A stretch of 64,000 nt of DNA, taken from the NCBI RefSeq assembly GCF_003289965.1, contig NZ_QMBQ01000001.1:496001-560000 (forward strand), read 5' to 3'. Under the pieces are notes generated by a model that was not told the origin of the DNA, searched no databases, and saw nothing but the letters and a program-made list of their open reading frames with translations. Position 1 is the first letter of the stretch. Every line of letters starts with the position of its first letter. Both the position numbers and the translations under genes were made by a program. This DNA is from Mesorhizobium atlanticum. Its GTDB lineage: Bacteria > Pseudomonadota > Alphaproteobacteria > Rhizobiales > Rhizobiaceae. This document shows, piece by piece, positions 29,073-38,515 of this stretch.

Positions 29073-30536
29073 ATGCGCGCCCAGCCGACCGCATCGCACT
29101 ATGTCAACGGCCGCTATATCGAGGATGAGGGCGGCACGCCGCTGCCGGTGATCTATCCGGCAACCGGCGAGACCATCGCCACCCTGCATTCGGCGACGCC
29201 GAATGTGCTGGAGCTGGCGATCGAGGCCGCGCGCGCCGCCCAGCCGGCATGGGCGCGGCTGAAACCTGTCGAGCGCGGGCGCATCCTGCGCCGCGCCGCC
29301 GACATTCTGCGCGCGCGCAATGCCGACCTCGCCCGCATCGAGACGCTCGACACCGGCAAGGCGATCCAGGAGACGCTGGTGGCCGATGCGCCCTCGGCCG
29401 CCGATTGCCTTGAATATTTCGCCGGCGCGGTCGCCGCGTTCAATGGCGAGATGATCGATCTCGGCGGGCCTTTCGCCTATACGAGGCGCGAGCCGCTCGG
29501 CGTGTGTGTCGGCATCGGCGCCTGGAACTATCCGATCCAGATCGCCGGCTGGAAATCGGCGCCGGCCTTGGCCATGGGCAACGCCATGGTGTTCAAGCCG
29601 TCGGAAAACACGCCGCTGTCGGCGCTGGCGCTGGCCGAGATCTACAGCGAGGCGGGTTTGCCGGATGGCCTGTTCAATGTCGTGCAAGGCTACGGCGATG
29701 TCGGCGCCGGCCTCGTCGGCCATGATGTGGTGGCAAAGGTTTCTGTGACCGGCTCGGTGCCGACCGGCCGCAAGGTGCTGTCGCTCGCCGGTTCCAAGAT
29801 GAAGCACGCGACCATGGAGCTCGGCGGCAAGTCGCCGCTCATCGTCTTCGATGATGCCGACCTCGAGAATGCCATCGGCGGCGCAATGCTCGGCAATTTT
29901 TACTCCGCTGGCCAGATCTGCTCCAACGGCACGCGCGTCTTCGTGCAGAAAGGCCTGCATGACCGCTTCGTCGAGCGGCTGGTCGAGCGCACCAAGAAAA
30001 TCCGCATCGGCGATCCGCTCGATCCGGAAACGCAGATGGGACCACTGGTCAACAGGCTGCAGCAAGAGAAGGTCGTCTCCTACATCGAAGCCGGAAAGCA
30101 GGACGGAGCGACACTCGCCTGCGGCGGCAATATACCGTCGCTGCAGGGTTTCGAGGGCGGTTTCTTCATCGAGCCAACCGTGTTCACCGGCGTCACCGAT
30201 ACGATGCGCATCGCGCGCGAGGAGATCTTCGGACCGGTGATGAGCGTCTTGAAGTTCGACAGCGAGGACGAGGTGATCGAGCGTGCCAACGACACCGAAT
30301 TCGGGCTGGCGGCCGGCGTGTTCACCCGCGACCTGCCACGCGCGCATCGGGTGATCGCCGAGCTGCAGGCCGGCACCTGCTGGATCAATGCCTACAATCT
30401 GACGCCTGTGGAAATGCCCTTCGGCGGCGTCAAGCAGTCCGGCATCGGGCGCGAGAACTCGCTGGCGGCGCTGGCGCACTACTCGCAGCTGAAGGCGGTC
30501 TATGTCGAAACCGGAGACGTGGCGGCACCTTATTGA
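29073..30536 (+). CDS. betB: Betaine aldehyde dehydrogenase BetB
   Basis: A 487-residue NAD(P)-dependent aldehyde dehydrogenase that makes glycine betaine, an osmoprotectant and carbon source. The NAD-contact asparagine is in [10 protein letters not shown], the general base glutamate in [10 protein letters not shown], and the catalytic cysteine is C283 in [13 protein letters not shown]. The C-terminal [24 protein letters not shown] is characteristic of BetB. TTGGAGAAAGCC before ATG 29073 decides the start over the TTG at 29061. It is the last gene of the bet operon. Confidence 0.96.
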   Translation: MRAQPTASHYVNGRYIEDEGGTPLPVIYPATGETIATLHSATPNVLELAIEAARAAQPAWARLKPVERGRILRRAADILRARNADLARIETLDTGKAIQETLVADAPSAADCLEYFAGAVAAFNGEMIDLGGPFAYTRREPLGVCVGIGAWNYPIQIAGWKSAPALAMGNAMVFKPSENTPLSALALAEIYSEAGLPDGLFNVVQGYGDVGAGLVGHDVVAKVSVTGSVPTGRKVLSLAGSKMKHATMELGGKSPLIVFDDADLENAIGGAMLGNFYSAGQICSNGTRVFVQKGLHDRFVERLVERTKKIRIGDPLDPETQMGPLVNRLQQEKVVSYIEAGKQDGATLACGGNIPSLQGFEGGFFIEPTVFTGVTDTMRIAREEIFGPVMSVLKFDSEDEVIERANDTEFGLAAGVFTRDLPRAHRVIAELQAGTCWINAYNLTPVEMPFGGVKQSGIGRENSLAALAHYSQLKAVYVETGDVAAPY

Positions 30537-30628
30537 TGTCGCGATCCGCTCCGGCCGATCATCGCGTTGTTCTCCTTGCTCCGGTTTGCCATAAGCTTGC
30601 CTGCGCGCGGAAGGCAAAGAGGGCCAAG

Positions 30629-31324
30629 ATGGCGGATGAAGCCAAGGACAAACGAGCCGTCGTGTTGCCGCTGCTGCTCGGCTTCAACGGCGGCTATGTC
30701 GACACGATGGGTTTCCTGGCGCTGCAGGGGTTGTTTACCGCGCATGTCACCGGCAACTTCGTGACGCTCGGCGCCTCCCTGGCGCTCGGCACGTCGGGCG
30801 CCCTGTCGAAGCTGCTGGCGCTGCCGGTCTTTTGCGCAGTTGTCATCGTCAGCCGGCTGTTGTCGAACGCGCTGAGACACCGGGAGGCGCCGGTGTTTCG
30901 TTACCTGCTGACGATCAAGCTCGTGTTGCTGATCGCGGCCGCTGTTCTGGCGGTCCGGCTCGGACCTTTCCCGGATGGCGACCATTGGGTCGCCATCGTG
31001 ACGGGAATGATATTGGTTTCGGCCATGGCCGTGCAGAACGCCGCGCACCGCGTCCATCTCGCCAGCCTGCCGCCTTCGACGCTGATGACGGGCACCACGA
31101 CCCAGATCATGCTTGATCTGGCCGACCTGATCTACGGCTCGTCGGCCGAAGACACAGCCGCGTCACGGTCGCGCCTCGCGCGGATGTCGGGCATGGTCGC
31201 CGTCTTCGCTCTCGGATGCGGAACGGCCGCGGCTCTCCATGTGCAGATCGGTGTCTGGTCGTTCGCGGTGCCGCCGGTCGTCGCGATGCTCTCGCTGATC
31301 GTTCGCGGGAGCACGACGCCGTGA
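30629..31324 (+). CDS. DUF1275 (YoaK family) membrane protein
   Basis: A 231-residue integral membrane protein of the YoaK/DUF1275 family; function unknown, with about six transmembrane segments. The first lies at LPLLLGFNGGYVDTMGFLALQGLF, which includes the family motif G-G-x-x-D, and TAHVTGNFVTLG is the next conserved piece. AMAVQNAAHRVHL and LMTGTTTQIMLDLADL are the middle motifs. ATG 30629 follows AGAGGGCCAAG; the longer frame to 30533 overlaps betB and adds a cysteine- and histidine-containing stretch with no homologue-like features. Translation may be coupled loosely to betB, but a functional link is not evident. Confidence 0.85.
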   Translation: MADEAKDKRAVVLPLLLGFNGGYVDTMGFLALQGLFTAHVTGNFVTLGASLALGTSGALSKLLALPVFCAVVIVSRLLSNALRHREAPVFRYLLTIKLVLLIAAAVLAVRLGPFPDGDHWVAIVTGMILVSAMAVQNAAHRVHLASLPPSTLMTGTTTQIMLDLADLIYGSSAEDTAASRSRLARMSGMVAVFALGCGTAAALHVQIGVWSFAVPPVVAMLSLIVRGSTTP

Positions 31325-31357
31325 CGACGATATTTGGTCAGCCGTGCCGGAACCGGC

Positions 31358-33640
31358 TCACCCCTTCTGCGCCGTCCCGTCCAGATACTGCGTCAGCGCA
31401 TAGACCAGGTGGTAGAAGATGCTGGCCGGCACCTCGGTCGCCAGTGAGCGGCCGCGCTCGTCGATGCGGTCGATCCACAGGCCGAGCGGCGCCGGATCGA
31501 TGTGCCAGCGGAACAGGCGGCCGACACGCGCCTCGATCTCGGGCTTGAGGTCGGGCCCGCCCGACCCGTCCAGCGCGATCGCCGCCTTGATCGCCTCGGC
31601 CTGCGGCCAGCCGCGCGAGACCGTATCCAGCGGCAGACCCTGGCGCGAGACCGCGCCATAGGCGAGGCCGGTGGAGCGGTTGAGGCCGTTGGCAATGGCC
31701 GAGGCATAAAGCTTGCGGGCGAAAGCGGTGAGTTCGCTCTGGCCGCTGCGGGCGGCGAAATCGACCAGCAGGGAGGCCCATTCGAAATGATGGCCAGGCT
31801 CGGTCCAGCTCCCCTTCTCGCCCGCGGCCGGCTTCCAGCCCTTGTCGAAATACTCGCCGATCGTCCAGCTTTCGGCATCGAAGAAATGACTACGGAAGAG
31901 GTCGATGATGCGCGCGGCGCGGCGCAGATAGGCGCGCTCGCCCGTTGCCTTGTACCAGGCGAGGAAGGCCTCGAGCAGGTGCATATGCGGGTTGGAGCGC
32001 CGCTCCTCCGCCCCGTCGGAGGTTTCCAGAAAGCCGGTCATGCGGGCATCTTCCAGATGCGCGTCGAGGAAGGCAAACGTCTCCTCGCCGAGCCGCAACG
32101 CGTCGGGATGGCCCGAAATGTGGGCGTGAGCCAGCGCCAGAAGCACGCAGGAATGATCGTAGGCATCCTCGACAGGATCGGCGACCGAGCCATCGATGTT
32201 GAGCGTGCGCACCCAACCGCCGCGTTCGGTGCGGCCTTTGCCGGCCATGAAGTCGAGGCCGTGCGCGATCAGCCGGTCGGCCGGGCCGTCCCAGCCGCGC
32301 TCCTTGGCAACGGCGAAGGCATAGACCTGGCGAGCCTGCGTGCGCATGCGCTTTGGTTTCATCAGCGGCGAGGCATCGAAGCCGAGCGCTTCGTGGAAGC
32401 CGCCATGGCGCTCATCGACGCCGACCGTCGACCACAGCGGCAGCGTCTCTTCGAACAGCCAGTGGCGCACGCGCCGCCGCCAAGCGCCGCTCTCGATGAC
32501 GCGGTCATGCGCCGGCGTGAATCGCGTCTCCAGCCGGCCGGATTTCTCCAGCTGCTCGACGATCTTCTTGACGTGCTGGCTGTGGCTGACCGGCGCGACG
32601 AAGGTGGCGTCGGCCGTCGAAACGATAGCGACATCCTTCATGCCGATCGCTGAAAGCAGGCGGCCATCGCCGCGGATATAGGAGTTTTCGCAATCGATGG
32701 CGACGACATCGCCGAGGATGACGTTGCCGTCCTTGTCGGACGGGCCGACATCGAGCAGCGACTGCCAGGAGCCGAGGTCGTTCCAGCTGAAGCCGGCCGG
32801 CACCATGGCGATGTCCCTGGCGCGCTCCATGATGGCATAGTCGATCGAGGTCGACGGGATGGCCGAGTAGAGTTCCAATGGCATGTAGAGGCCGGACAGA
32901 TCGCTGATCGCAGCCTTGTAGGCGGCCTCCGTCGCCTGCCATATTTTCGGCTCATAGGCCGCGAAGGCATCGCGCATGGCGCCGGCCCTGAACAGGAAGA
33001 TGCCGGTGTTCCAGTAGAAGCTGCCGGCGTCGAGATACGCCTGCGCGGTGGCGAGATCGGGCTTCTCGACAAAACGCGAGACGTCGAAGACGCCGTGCTT
33101 GCCGGTCCCGACCTCGATATAGCCGTAGCCGGTCTCGGGCTGAGTCGGCTTGAGGCCGAACACAACGAGCCGGCCGGCCTTCGCCGCGGCCGCGCCCGCC
33201 TCGATGCTTTGCCAGAACTGGCTAGGCGTCGATATCTCGTGATCCGACGGCACCACCAGCACAAGCTCGTCGCCATATTCGGAGAGCGTGCGCAGGCTGG
33301 CCAGCGCGACGGCGGCTGCCGTGTTGCGGCCCGTGGGCTCGAACAGCGGTCCGCCACCCTTGAGATCAACGCCGGCAAGGTCGGCATGGACGCGCTCGGC
33401 GTGACGTTCCGCGGCGATCAGGAAGATCGGCGTCTCACCTTGCGGCCGCGCCGCCAGCCGGCGCAGCGTCCTGGCCAGCATCGAGCCATCGCCGGAAAAA
33501 TCGTGGAACTGCTTGGGGTTGTCCTCCCGCGACAGCGGCCACAGCCGCGACCCGACGCCGCCACTCATGACGAAACTGACGATGCGCTGAGGCAAGATTC
33601 GGGACTCCAGGCGGCCGGGGACCCGTTTTAGCGGGGTCAT
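31358..33640 (-). CDS. Fused mannose-1-phosphate guanylyltransferase and AGE-fold isomerase
   Basis: A 760-residue two-domain protein. Residues about 20-360 are a GDP-mannose pyrophosphorylase: the nucleotide motif VMSGGVGSRLWPLSREDNPKQF, VPSDHEI, FVEKPD and NTGIFLF are clear. Residues about 375-760 are an AGE/(alpha/alpha)6-barrel domain of the kind found in N-acylglucosamine 2-epimerase and type III mannose-6-phosphate isomerases (TRTQARQVYAFAVAKE appears as RTQARQVYAFA; DPVEDAYDHSCVLLALA; EPGHHFEWASLL). In common bacterial ManC the isomerase half is a cupin; here it is an AGE barrel. Both activities together would turn fructose-6-phosphate to GDP-mannose if a phosphomannomutase is supplied. 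It is a single gene, just after the convergent yoaK-like gene. Confidence 0.85.
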   Translation of the reverse strand: MTPLKRVPGRLESRILPQRIVSFVMSGGVGSRLWPLSREDNPKQFHDFSGDGSMLARTLRRLAARPQGETPIFLIAAERHAERVHADLAGVDLKGGGPLFEPTGRNTAAAVALASLRTLSEYGDELVLVVPSDHEISTPSQFWQSIEAGAAAAKAGRLVVFGLKPTQPETGYGYIEVGTGKHGVFDVSRFVEKPDLATAQAYLDAGSFYWNTGIFLFRAGAMRDAFAAYEPKIWQATEAAYKAAISDLSGLYMPLELYSAIPSTSIDYAIMERARDIAMVPAGFSWNDLGSWQSLLDVGPSDKDGNVILGDVVAIDCENSYIRGDGRLLSAIGMKDVAIVSTADATFVAPVSHSQHVKKIVEQLEKSGRLETRFTPAHDRVIESGAWRRRVRHWLFEETLPLWSTVGVDERHGGFHEALGFDASPLMKPKRMRTQARQVYAFAVAKERGWDGPADRLIAHGLDFMAGKGRTERGGWVRTLNIDGSVADPVEDAYDHSCVLLALAHAHISGHPDALRLGEETFAFLDAHLEDARMTGFLETSDGAEERRSNPHMHLLEAFLAWYKATGERAYLRRAARIIDLFRSHFFDAESWTIGEYFDKGWKPAAGEKGSWTEPGHHFEWASLLVDFAARSGQSELTAFARKLYASAIANGLNRSTGLAYGAVSRQGLPLDTVSRGWPQAEAIKAAIALDGSGGPDLKPEIEARVGRLFRWHIDPAPLGLWIDRIDERGRSLATEVPASIFYHLVYALTQYLDGTAQKG

Positions 33641-33796
33641 GGTTGGTCACACAAGGCTGGAACTCGCCTTTCACGAACTGCCTCAATCGGCTGCCACCCC
33701 GACCGGCGCGACGAAACCCGACGAAATGCGACAGAAGTGCTGCCATTGCCGCTTGCAGTATCGAAAAGCGGCGGCTATAAGCCCGCCGTCTGGTCA

Positions 33797-33873
33797 CGGA
33801 GTGTAGCGCAGTCTGGTAGCGCACCTCGTTCGGGACGAGGGGGTCGCAGGTTCAAATCCTGCCACTCCGACCA
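33797..33873 (+). tRNA. tRNA-Pro, anticodon CGG
   Basis: A 77-base cloverleaf including an encoded CCA. The acceptor arms CGGAGTG and CACTCCG pair. The anticodon stem CCTCG/CGAGG encloses the loop TTCGGGA, giving anticodon CGG for proline codon CCG. The T arm is GCAGG-TTCAAAT-CCTGC. No terminator-like hairpin is visible right after it. Confidence 0.97.
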
Positions 33874-33948
33874 GAAAAAACAATGGGTTAGCGGTATAGT
33901 AGGCCGCTGGCAGAAGAACAGAACAGGACCTGAGCCTCCTGGTCCAGC

Positions 33949-34272
33949 TTGCTCACGCGCATATCTCGCAATGGAGCCAGCCTCATCGCAAACGATCGTT
34001 TCGCCCCGTTGCGTCAACGTTTCATCGCCAGGTGCGCCGATCAGCTCGCCGAGCTGAGGACCATCGCGCATCAGGCCACTCCCCTCCCCGGCAACGACTC
34101 TCTCATCCGGCTCGCCCACTCGCTCGCCGGCGCCGCGGGCACATTCGGCTTTGCGGAGATCAGCGCGCGGGCATCGGCGCTGGAGACGCTGATCGTCGAG
34201 CAGGCCGATGGCGGGAGCGCGCATGCGGCGCTCGATGCCTTGATCCAGGAGATCGAGCGGACGCTGTCGTGA
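33949..34272 (+). CDS. Stand-alone histidine phosphotransfer (Hpt) protein
   Basis: A 107-residue helical protein. The phosphorylatable histidine sits in SLIRLAHSLAGAAGTFGFAEI, the standard Hpt motif (A-H-x-L-x-G-x-x-x-x-x-G). The C-terminal helix is typical. Hpt proteins relay phosphate from the receiver of a hybrid kinase to a response regulator, and a hybrid kinase and two receivers lie in the same block. It runs convergently with the glycosyltransferase gene, leaving 27 bases. The frame opens after a stop at 33931-33933, and the only start codon before the domain is TTG at 33949, so the start is unusual. Its partners are inferred from position. Confidence 0.8.
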   Translation: MLTRISRNGASLIANDRFAPLRQRFIARCADQLAELRTIAHQATPLPGNDSLIRLAHSLAGAAGTFGFAEISARASALETLIVEQADGGSAHAALDALIQEIERTLS

Positions 34273-34299
34273 CAGGGCTTGGTCCGAGGGGGCCGAGGT

Positions 34300-35727
34300 C
34301 TATTTCTTGGCGGCGCCGAGCCCGGTCCTGGTCATCTCGCCCCAGCCCTGGTTGCCACGCAGATATTGCCACCAGCCTTTCACGCGCCAGAAATTGTTGA
34401 GCTGGCGGTAGCCGAAATTCTCGATCACGGCGGCGGCCGTCAGCACGGCGAGGTCTCTGGCGCGGGGAAAGCGCTGCAGCTCGGCCTCTTCGAGGATCAG
34501 CGAGCAGACGCTGACGCAGACCCCATAGGTGAAGATGAGCGCGGTGAAGGCGAGAAGATATTCGGCCGAGAGAATGCCGAGCAGCCAAAAGGCCGGGATC
34601 AGGATATAGCCCATCACTTCCGCCACCGGTCCCAGCACGTCGACGATCAGGATGTGGCCGAAGCCGAGGAAGCCGACGCGGCCGTAGCGCGGATTGAACA
34701 GCATGTTGCGATAGCGGAAGAAGCATTCGAGCGCGCCGCGCTGCCAGCGCGAGCGCTGGCGGGCGAGCACGCTCAGCGATTCCGGCGCCTCGGTCCAGCA
34801 CACTGGTTCGGGAATGAACTGGATGCGGTATTTGCGCTTTTTATCGCGCATATGGCGGTGCAGCTTGATGACGAGGTCGAGGTCCTCGCCCATCGAACCC
34901 TTGGTGAAGCCGCCCACCGCCACCACTTCCGCACGGCGGAACATGCCGAAAGCGCCAGACACAAGCATAAGCGTGTTGATGCTGCTCCAGGCCAGTCGCG
35001 CCATGAGGAAGGCGCGCAAATATTCGACCACCTGAAACAAAGGCAGCAGGCGGCGCGGCAAATGGATTTCGCGCACCCTGCCCGCCTCGATCTTGGAACC
35101 GTTGGCGATGCGGATCGTGCCGCCCACGGCGATGGTGCGCTCGGGGTCGTCGATGAAAGGCTGGGCGGCGCGCATCAAGGCATCCGGCTCAAGGATGGAG
35201 TCGCCGTCGATGACGCAGAAGAGCGGCGCGCGGCAGACATTGATGCCGGCATTCTGGGCGTCGGCCTTGCCGCCATTCTCCTTGTCGACCACGAACAGCC
35301 GTTCGGTCATCGGCGAGGAATAGAGGCCGCGGATCGGCTGGTGCGCGAGCGCCTCCTCAAAGGGCCGCTGGAACTTCACCAGCTTGAAGGCATCGACCAG
35401 GCGCTGCAACGTCTCGTCCTTCGAGCCATCATTGATGACGACCACCTCGAAATTGGGATATTCGAGCGCGAGCATCGAATGGACGCTCTCGACCACGTTC
35501 AACGCCTCGTTATAGGCCGGAACCAGCAGCGCGATCGGTGGCGCGACGTCGCCATAGCGCTGCCAAAGCAGCGCCGAGCGCGCCACCGGAGGACGCTCTG
35601 ACAGCGCGTAGCCTGCGACGACGAGCTGCAGGAGATAGATCGTCGTCTGGGCCAGCCCCGCCCCGATGATGAACAAGGACAGGATGGTGGCGGCAAGAAC
35701 GACCTCGTGACTCCAGTCGGCGATCAT
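34300..35727 (-). CDS. Family 2 glycosyltransferase, processive polysaccharide synthase type
   Basis: A 475-residue inner-membrane glycosyltransferase. An N-terminal hydrophobic pair (residues about 10-42) precedes the cytoplasmic GT2 domain, which shows the four hallmark motifs: NDGSKDET, VIDGDSILEPDA, GEDLDLVIKL and QRSRWQRG. About four C-terminal membrane spans follow. This is the layout of chitin/poly-GlcNAc/cellulose synthase-like proteins and of PgaC, NfrB and YaiP. There is no PilZ domain for c-di-GMP. The gene overlaps the HEAT-repeat gene by four bases and is the last gene of a four-gene operon with an outer-membrane barrel, so it likely makes a secreted polymer. The donor sugar is unknown. 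Confidence 0.88.
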   Translation of the reverse strand: MIADWSHEVVLAATILSLFIIGAGLAQTTIYLLQLVVAGYALSERPPVARSALLWQRYGDVAPPIALLVPAYNEALNVVESVHSMLALEYPNFEVVVINDGSKDETLQRLVDAFKLVKFQRPFEEALAHQPIRGLYSSPMTERLFVVDKENGGKADAQNAGINVCRAPLFCVIDGDSILEPDALMRAAQPFIDDPERTIAVGGTIRIANGSKIEAGRVREIHLPRRLLPLFQVVEYLRAFLMARLAWSSINTLMLVSGAFGMFRRAEVVAVGGFTKGSMGEDLDLVIKLHRHMRDKKRKYRIQFIPEPVCWTEAPESLSVLARQRSRWQRGALECFFRYRNMLFNPRYGRVGFLGFGHILIVDVLGPVAEVMGYILIPAFWLLGILSAEYLLAFTALIFTYGVCVSVCSLILEEAELQRFPRARDLAVLTAAAVIENFGYRQLNNFWRVKGWWQYLRGNQGWGEMTRTGLGAAKK

Positions 35728-36761
35728 AGGACCGGCCCCTCGGCAAGGATAAGTGAGGCGGTGCGCTGGCTGCGCGAGACCTCGGCGGAAGCGATCTCGC
35801 GCAACAGCCGCTCTCCCGGCTGGCCGAAGGAGCGCAGCGCGTTGGCAGCGGCGTAGCGCACGGTCCAGACCTCATCATCCATGAGCCTGGAGAGCGGCGC
35901 GGCGAGCTCGGGCAGGCCGAGGCGCCCCGCGGATTCGGCGGCGGCGGCGCGCACGTCCCAGTCGTCGTTGGCCATCGCGCGCTTCAGGATGGCCGGCGCT
36001 TCGGCGTGACCCGTCAAGCCCAGCGCCCGCAATGCGGCGGCGACAACTTCGGGCGCGGCATCGCCAGTCAGGCCAGCGAAGAAATCGGCGAAGCCGAAAC
36101 CTCCGGCATGAGCGAGCGCGTCGATCGCGGCCGCCCTGATGAAGGGCGAGGCGTCCACCCGGGATGCGTGGACCGCAAGCTCGTTGAAGCGCGAACGCGG
36201 AAAGCGCCTGAACAGCTCGATCAGTCGGCGCGAGCGCTGCCCCGCCACGCCGATAAAATCCAGCGCGGTGCCGAGCAAGGGCAGGCTGCCCAGGTCGCAG
36301 AGCGCGATAGCGGCGGCGATCCTCACTTCGCGCGAACGGTCCTGGGTGAGCGCCGCCAGCAGGCTTGCCGACGCATCCTCCCAACCCAGCGCCGCCAGCA
36401 TCTCCGCGGCGTGGATGCGTTCGGCGACGTTGCCCTTCCGCAGCTGCCTGGCGACACGGGCCGGCAAACCGCATTCGTTGAACGCGACAAGCACGTCGTC
36501 CCTCTCCTCGCCGCGCAGCAGTGAAATGAACTCGAAGCCGGCGTCGATCGCCACGCCGGCCGGCACGGCAAGCACCGTCGCCTTGAGGGCCTCGCGATCG
36601 CGGTTTTCGGTGAAGGCGATCAGCGCGGTCAGCAATTGGCGCCGCTGATCGGCCGCCGCCCTGGCCCAGCGCTCCTGCAGCAGGCGGCGCGCGATCAGGA
36701 CCAGCATGATCACCAGGGACAGCGCGCTGAGCAGTATCGAGAGGTCCCAGATGTACCACAT
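35724..36761 (-). CDS. Membrane-anchored HEAT-repeat protein
   Basis: A 345-residue protein with one N-terminal transmembrane helix (ILLSALSLVIMLVLIARRLL) and a run of HEAT/PBS-lyase-type helical repeats from about residue 80 to the end. Repeats visible include AERIHAAEMLAALGWEDAS, REVRIAAAIALCDLGS, PFIRAAAIDALAHAGG, PEVVAAALRALGLTG, WDVRAAAAESAGRLG and WTVRYAAANALRSFG. The arginine-rich stretch after the membrane helix puts the repeats in the cytoplasm by the positive-inside rule. Such repeats bind proteins; the neighbours (GT2 enzyme, receiver domain) are natural partners, which is an inference. The spacing to the upstream TPR/barrel gene is two bases, and it overlaps the GT2 start. Confidence 0.83.
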   Translation of the reverse strand: MWYIWDLSILLSALSLVIMLVLIARRLLQERWARAAADQRRQLLTALIAFTENRDREALKATVLAVPAGVAIDAGFEFISLLRGEERDDVLVAFNECGLPARVARQLRKGNVAERIHAAEMLAALGWEDASASLLAALTQDRSREVRIAAAIALCDLGSLPLLGTALDFIGVAGQRSRRLIELFRRFPRSRFNELAVHASRVDASPFIRAAAIDALAHAGGFGFADFFAGLTGDAAPEVVAAALRALGLTGHAEAPAILKRAMANDDWDVRAAAAESAGRLGLPELAAPLSRLMDDEVWTVRYAAANALRSFGQPGERLLREIASAEVSRSQRTASLILAEGPVL

Positions 36762-36763
36762 GG

Positions 36764-38515
36764 TCAGAACCGCGCCGTCAGGCCGAGGCCGAAAATGTTG
36801 CGGTCGAAGGTCGGGCGTTCTTCATGCGCGATGCTGGCACGCAACGTCAGCGGATCGCTGACCTCAAAGGAAATGCCGCCGAAGACGGTGCGCGTCGGCA
36901 CCAGCGCGCCATCGTCGATCTCGGGGGCGTCGGCATAACCGCCGAAGAGGTTGAAGCGAGGCGTCACCGCAAGGTCGGCGCGAAGTACATAGCCGTTCGC
37001 CCGCGTGCCGATATCGTCCTCGGCATGCACCCAGCGGGCGGAGAGGCCCAGGCGGCCGTCGAGAATATAGGCCTGCATCCAAGGCTGGATGCTGGTCACG
37101 CTCGTATCGGCGAAATTGTCGTAGCGGGTGTCGATATTGAGCGAGAGCGGGCCGAACGCCTTTGCCGGCGCCACGACCTGCCAGGACGCGCCGGCGCCGA
37201 TCGAATAGCGAGCGAGGAAGTCGGCATCCGGCGTCACTGCCGCGAGCGCATAGGCGGAAAAGGCCGGCGTGAAGGCCTGGTCGATGCGGCCCTCCATCTG
37301 GACGTCGGTGCGGCCGAAGCGGCTCGCCAGCCGGGCGTGGCCGGAAATGGTCGTGCGCGGCGACAGCCGATAGGCAAGACCGGCCGAACTGTCGGTCCAG
37401 TCGCCCAGCCCGTTGGTGAGATCGCTCACCTCATTGCCGACATCGAGCCGCCATTTGCGCGGCGGCGGGACGGCCAGTCTCTGCCCGATGTCGGCCGAGC
37501 CCGGCTCGATGGCCAGCGCCTGACGATAGGCCTGCCGCGCGGCCTCGTCGTCGCCTGCGGCGCGCCGCACATCGCCGATCCCCACCAGCGCCTCGGCATT
37601 CCGCGGCTCCAGCGCCAAGGCGCGCTGGAACGACTGCGCGGCCCGGGTGTAGTCGGCCTCGAGCAGGGCGATCCTGCCGTCGAGGTCGAGCGCTTCGACA
37701 TTGTCCGGCGCGGTCGCCAGCACGTCGTCGACCAGCACCCGGGCGCGCGCCGTATCGCCTTGCCAGATCGCCGGGCGCACCTTGCCCAGCCTGGCATCGA
37801 GAAGCCCGGGCTTGATGGCCAGCGCACGGTCGAAGAAATGGTCGGCTTCGTCGAAGCGCTGGCTGGAACCCACGACAAGGCCAAGCGCGACCAGGATGTC
37901 TGTGTCTTTCGGCGCCAGCCTGAGGGCGCAGCGATAGACCTTCTCCGCTTCGGGGAGCTTGCCTGCTTGGCGCAGGCGCCTGCCCTCTTGGATCAGGGTG
38001 GGAACGGGATTGGGCCGGCGATGCGGTTTCTTCACCGCCGCTGGCACCGCGGCAGCCGCATTAGGTTTGCTGACGGCCGCCTGCTTCGCCTTGCGGATGT
38101 TCTCGACAAGGGCTGCGGCGTCGGTATTGGCCGGATCGGCCTTTGCGACGGTTTCGGCCAGCGGCAGCGCGGCATCCAGATTACCGGAACGGTATTCGAC
38201 CTCGGCCATACCGAAGGTGGCATCCCTGTAGTTCGGAGCCAGCGAAAGCGCCTTGGAAAAAGCATCGCGCGCGGCCGGAAGGTCGTTGCGCCCCAGCTCG
38301 GCGAAGCCAAGCTGAACCAGCGCGTCGGCATTGTCTGGCTTGAGCGCCAGCACGCGCTTCAAGAGGTCGGCGGCCTCATCGAAATGCTGCGCCTGCCTCG
38401 CTTTCACGGCCGAGGCGTAAAGCTCATCGGCTGTCTGCGCGAGGGCCACGGCCGGAGCGGCGGCAACGGCCAGGATCAGGCATGCGGCGAAGCTCAAGCG
38501 CCGTCCGCGCCGCAT
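36764..38515 (-). CDS. TPR protein with YaiO-like outer-membrane beta-barrel
   Basis: A 583-residue exported protein. The signal peptide MRRGRRLSFAACLILAVAAAPAVALA is cleaved at an A-x-A site. Residues about 28-340 hold tetratricopeptide repeats (for example FDEAADLLKRVLALKPDNADALVQLG, PEAEKVYRCALRLAPKDTDILVALG, YTRAAQSFQRALALEPRNAEAL), interrupted by a lysine/proline linker. The C-terminal ~240 residues are beta-rich and amphipathic and end in phenylalanine (FGLGLTARF), as in outer-membrane barrels; the type matches the YaiO family. In E. coli yaiO is next to the GT2 gene yaiP. The plan equals TPR-barrel exporters such as PgaA, BcsC and NfrA. The start overlaps the receiver gene stop by one base (TGATG). 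Confidence 0.85.
   Translation of the reverse strand: MRRGRRLSFAACLILAVAAAPAVALAQTADELYASAVKARQAQHFDEAADLLKRVLALKPDNADALVQLGFAELGRNDLPAARDAFSKALSLAPNYRDATFGMAEVEYRSGNLDAALPLAETVAKADPANTDAAALVENIRKAKQAAVSKPNAAAAVPAAVKKPHRRPNPVPTLIQEGRRLRQAGKLPEAEKVYRCALRLAPKDTDILVALGLVVGSSQRFDEADHFFDRALAIKPGLLDARLGKVRPAIWQGDTARARVLVDDVLATAPDNVEALDLDGRIALLEADYTRAAQSFQRALALEPRNAEALVGIGDVRRAAGDDEAARQAYRQALAIEPGSADIGQRLAVPPPRKWRLDVGNEVSDLTNGLGDWTDSSAGLAYRLSPRTTISGHARLASRFGRTDVQMEGRIDQAFTPAFSAYALAAVTPDADFLARYSIGAGASWQVVAPAKAFGPLSLNIDTRYDNFADTSVTSIQPWMQAYILDGRLGLSARWVHAEDDIGTRANGYVLRADLAVTPRFNLFGGYADAPEIDDGALVPTRTVFGGISFEVSDPLTLRASIAHEERPTFDRNIFGLGLTARF

Noticed and set aside
27353..30617. Two long minus-strand open frames opposite betA and betB
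   Set aside because: Antisense shadows; the plus-strand genes have complete family motifs.
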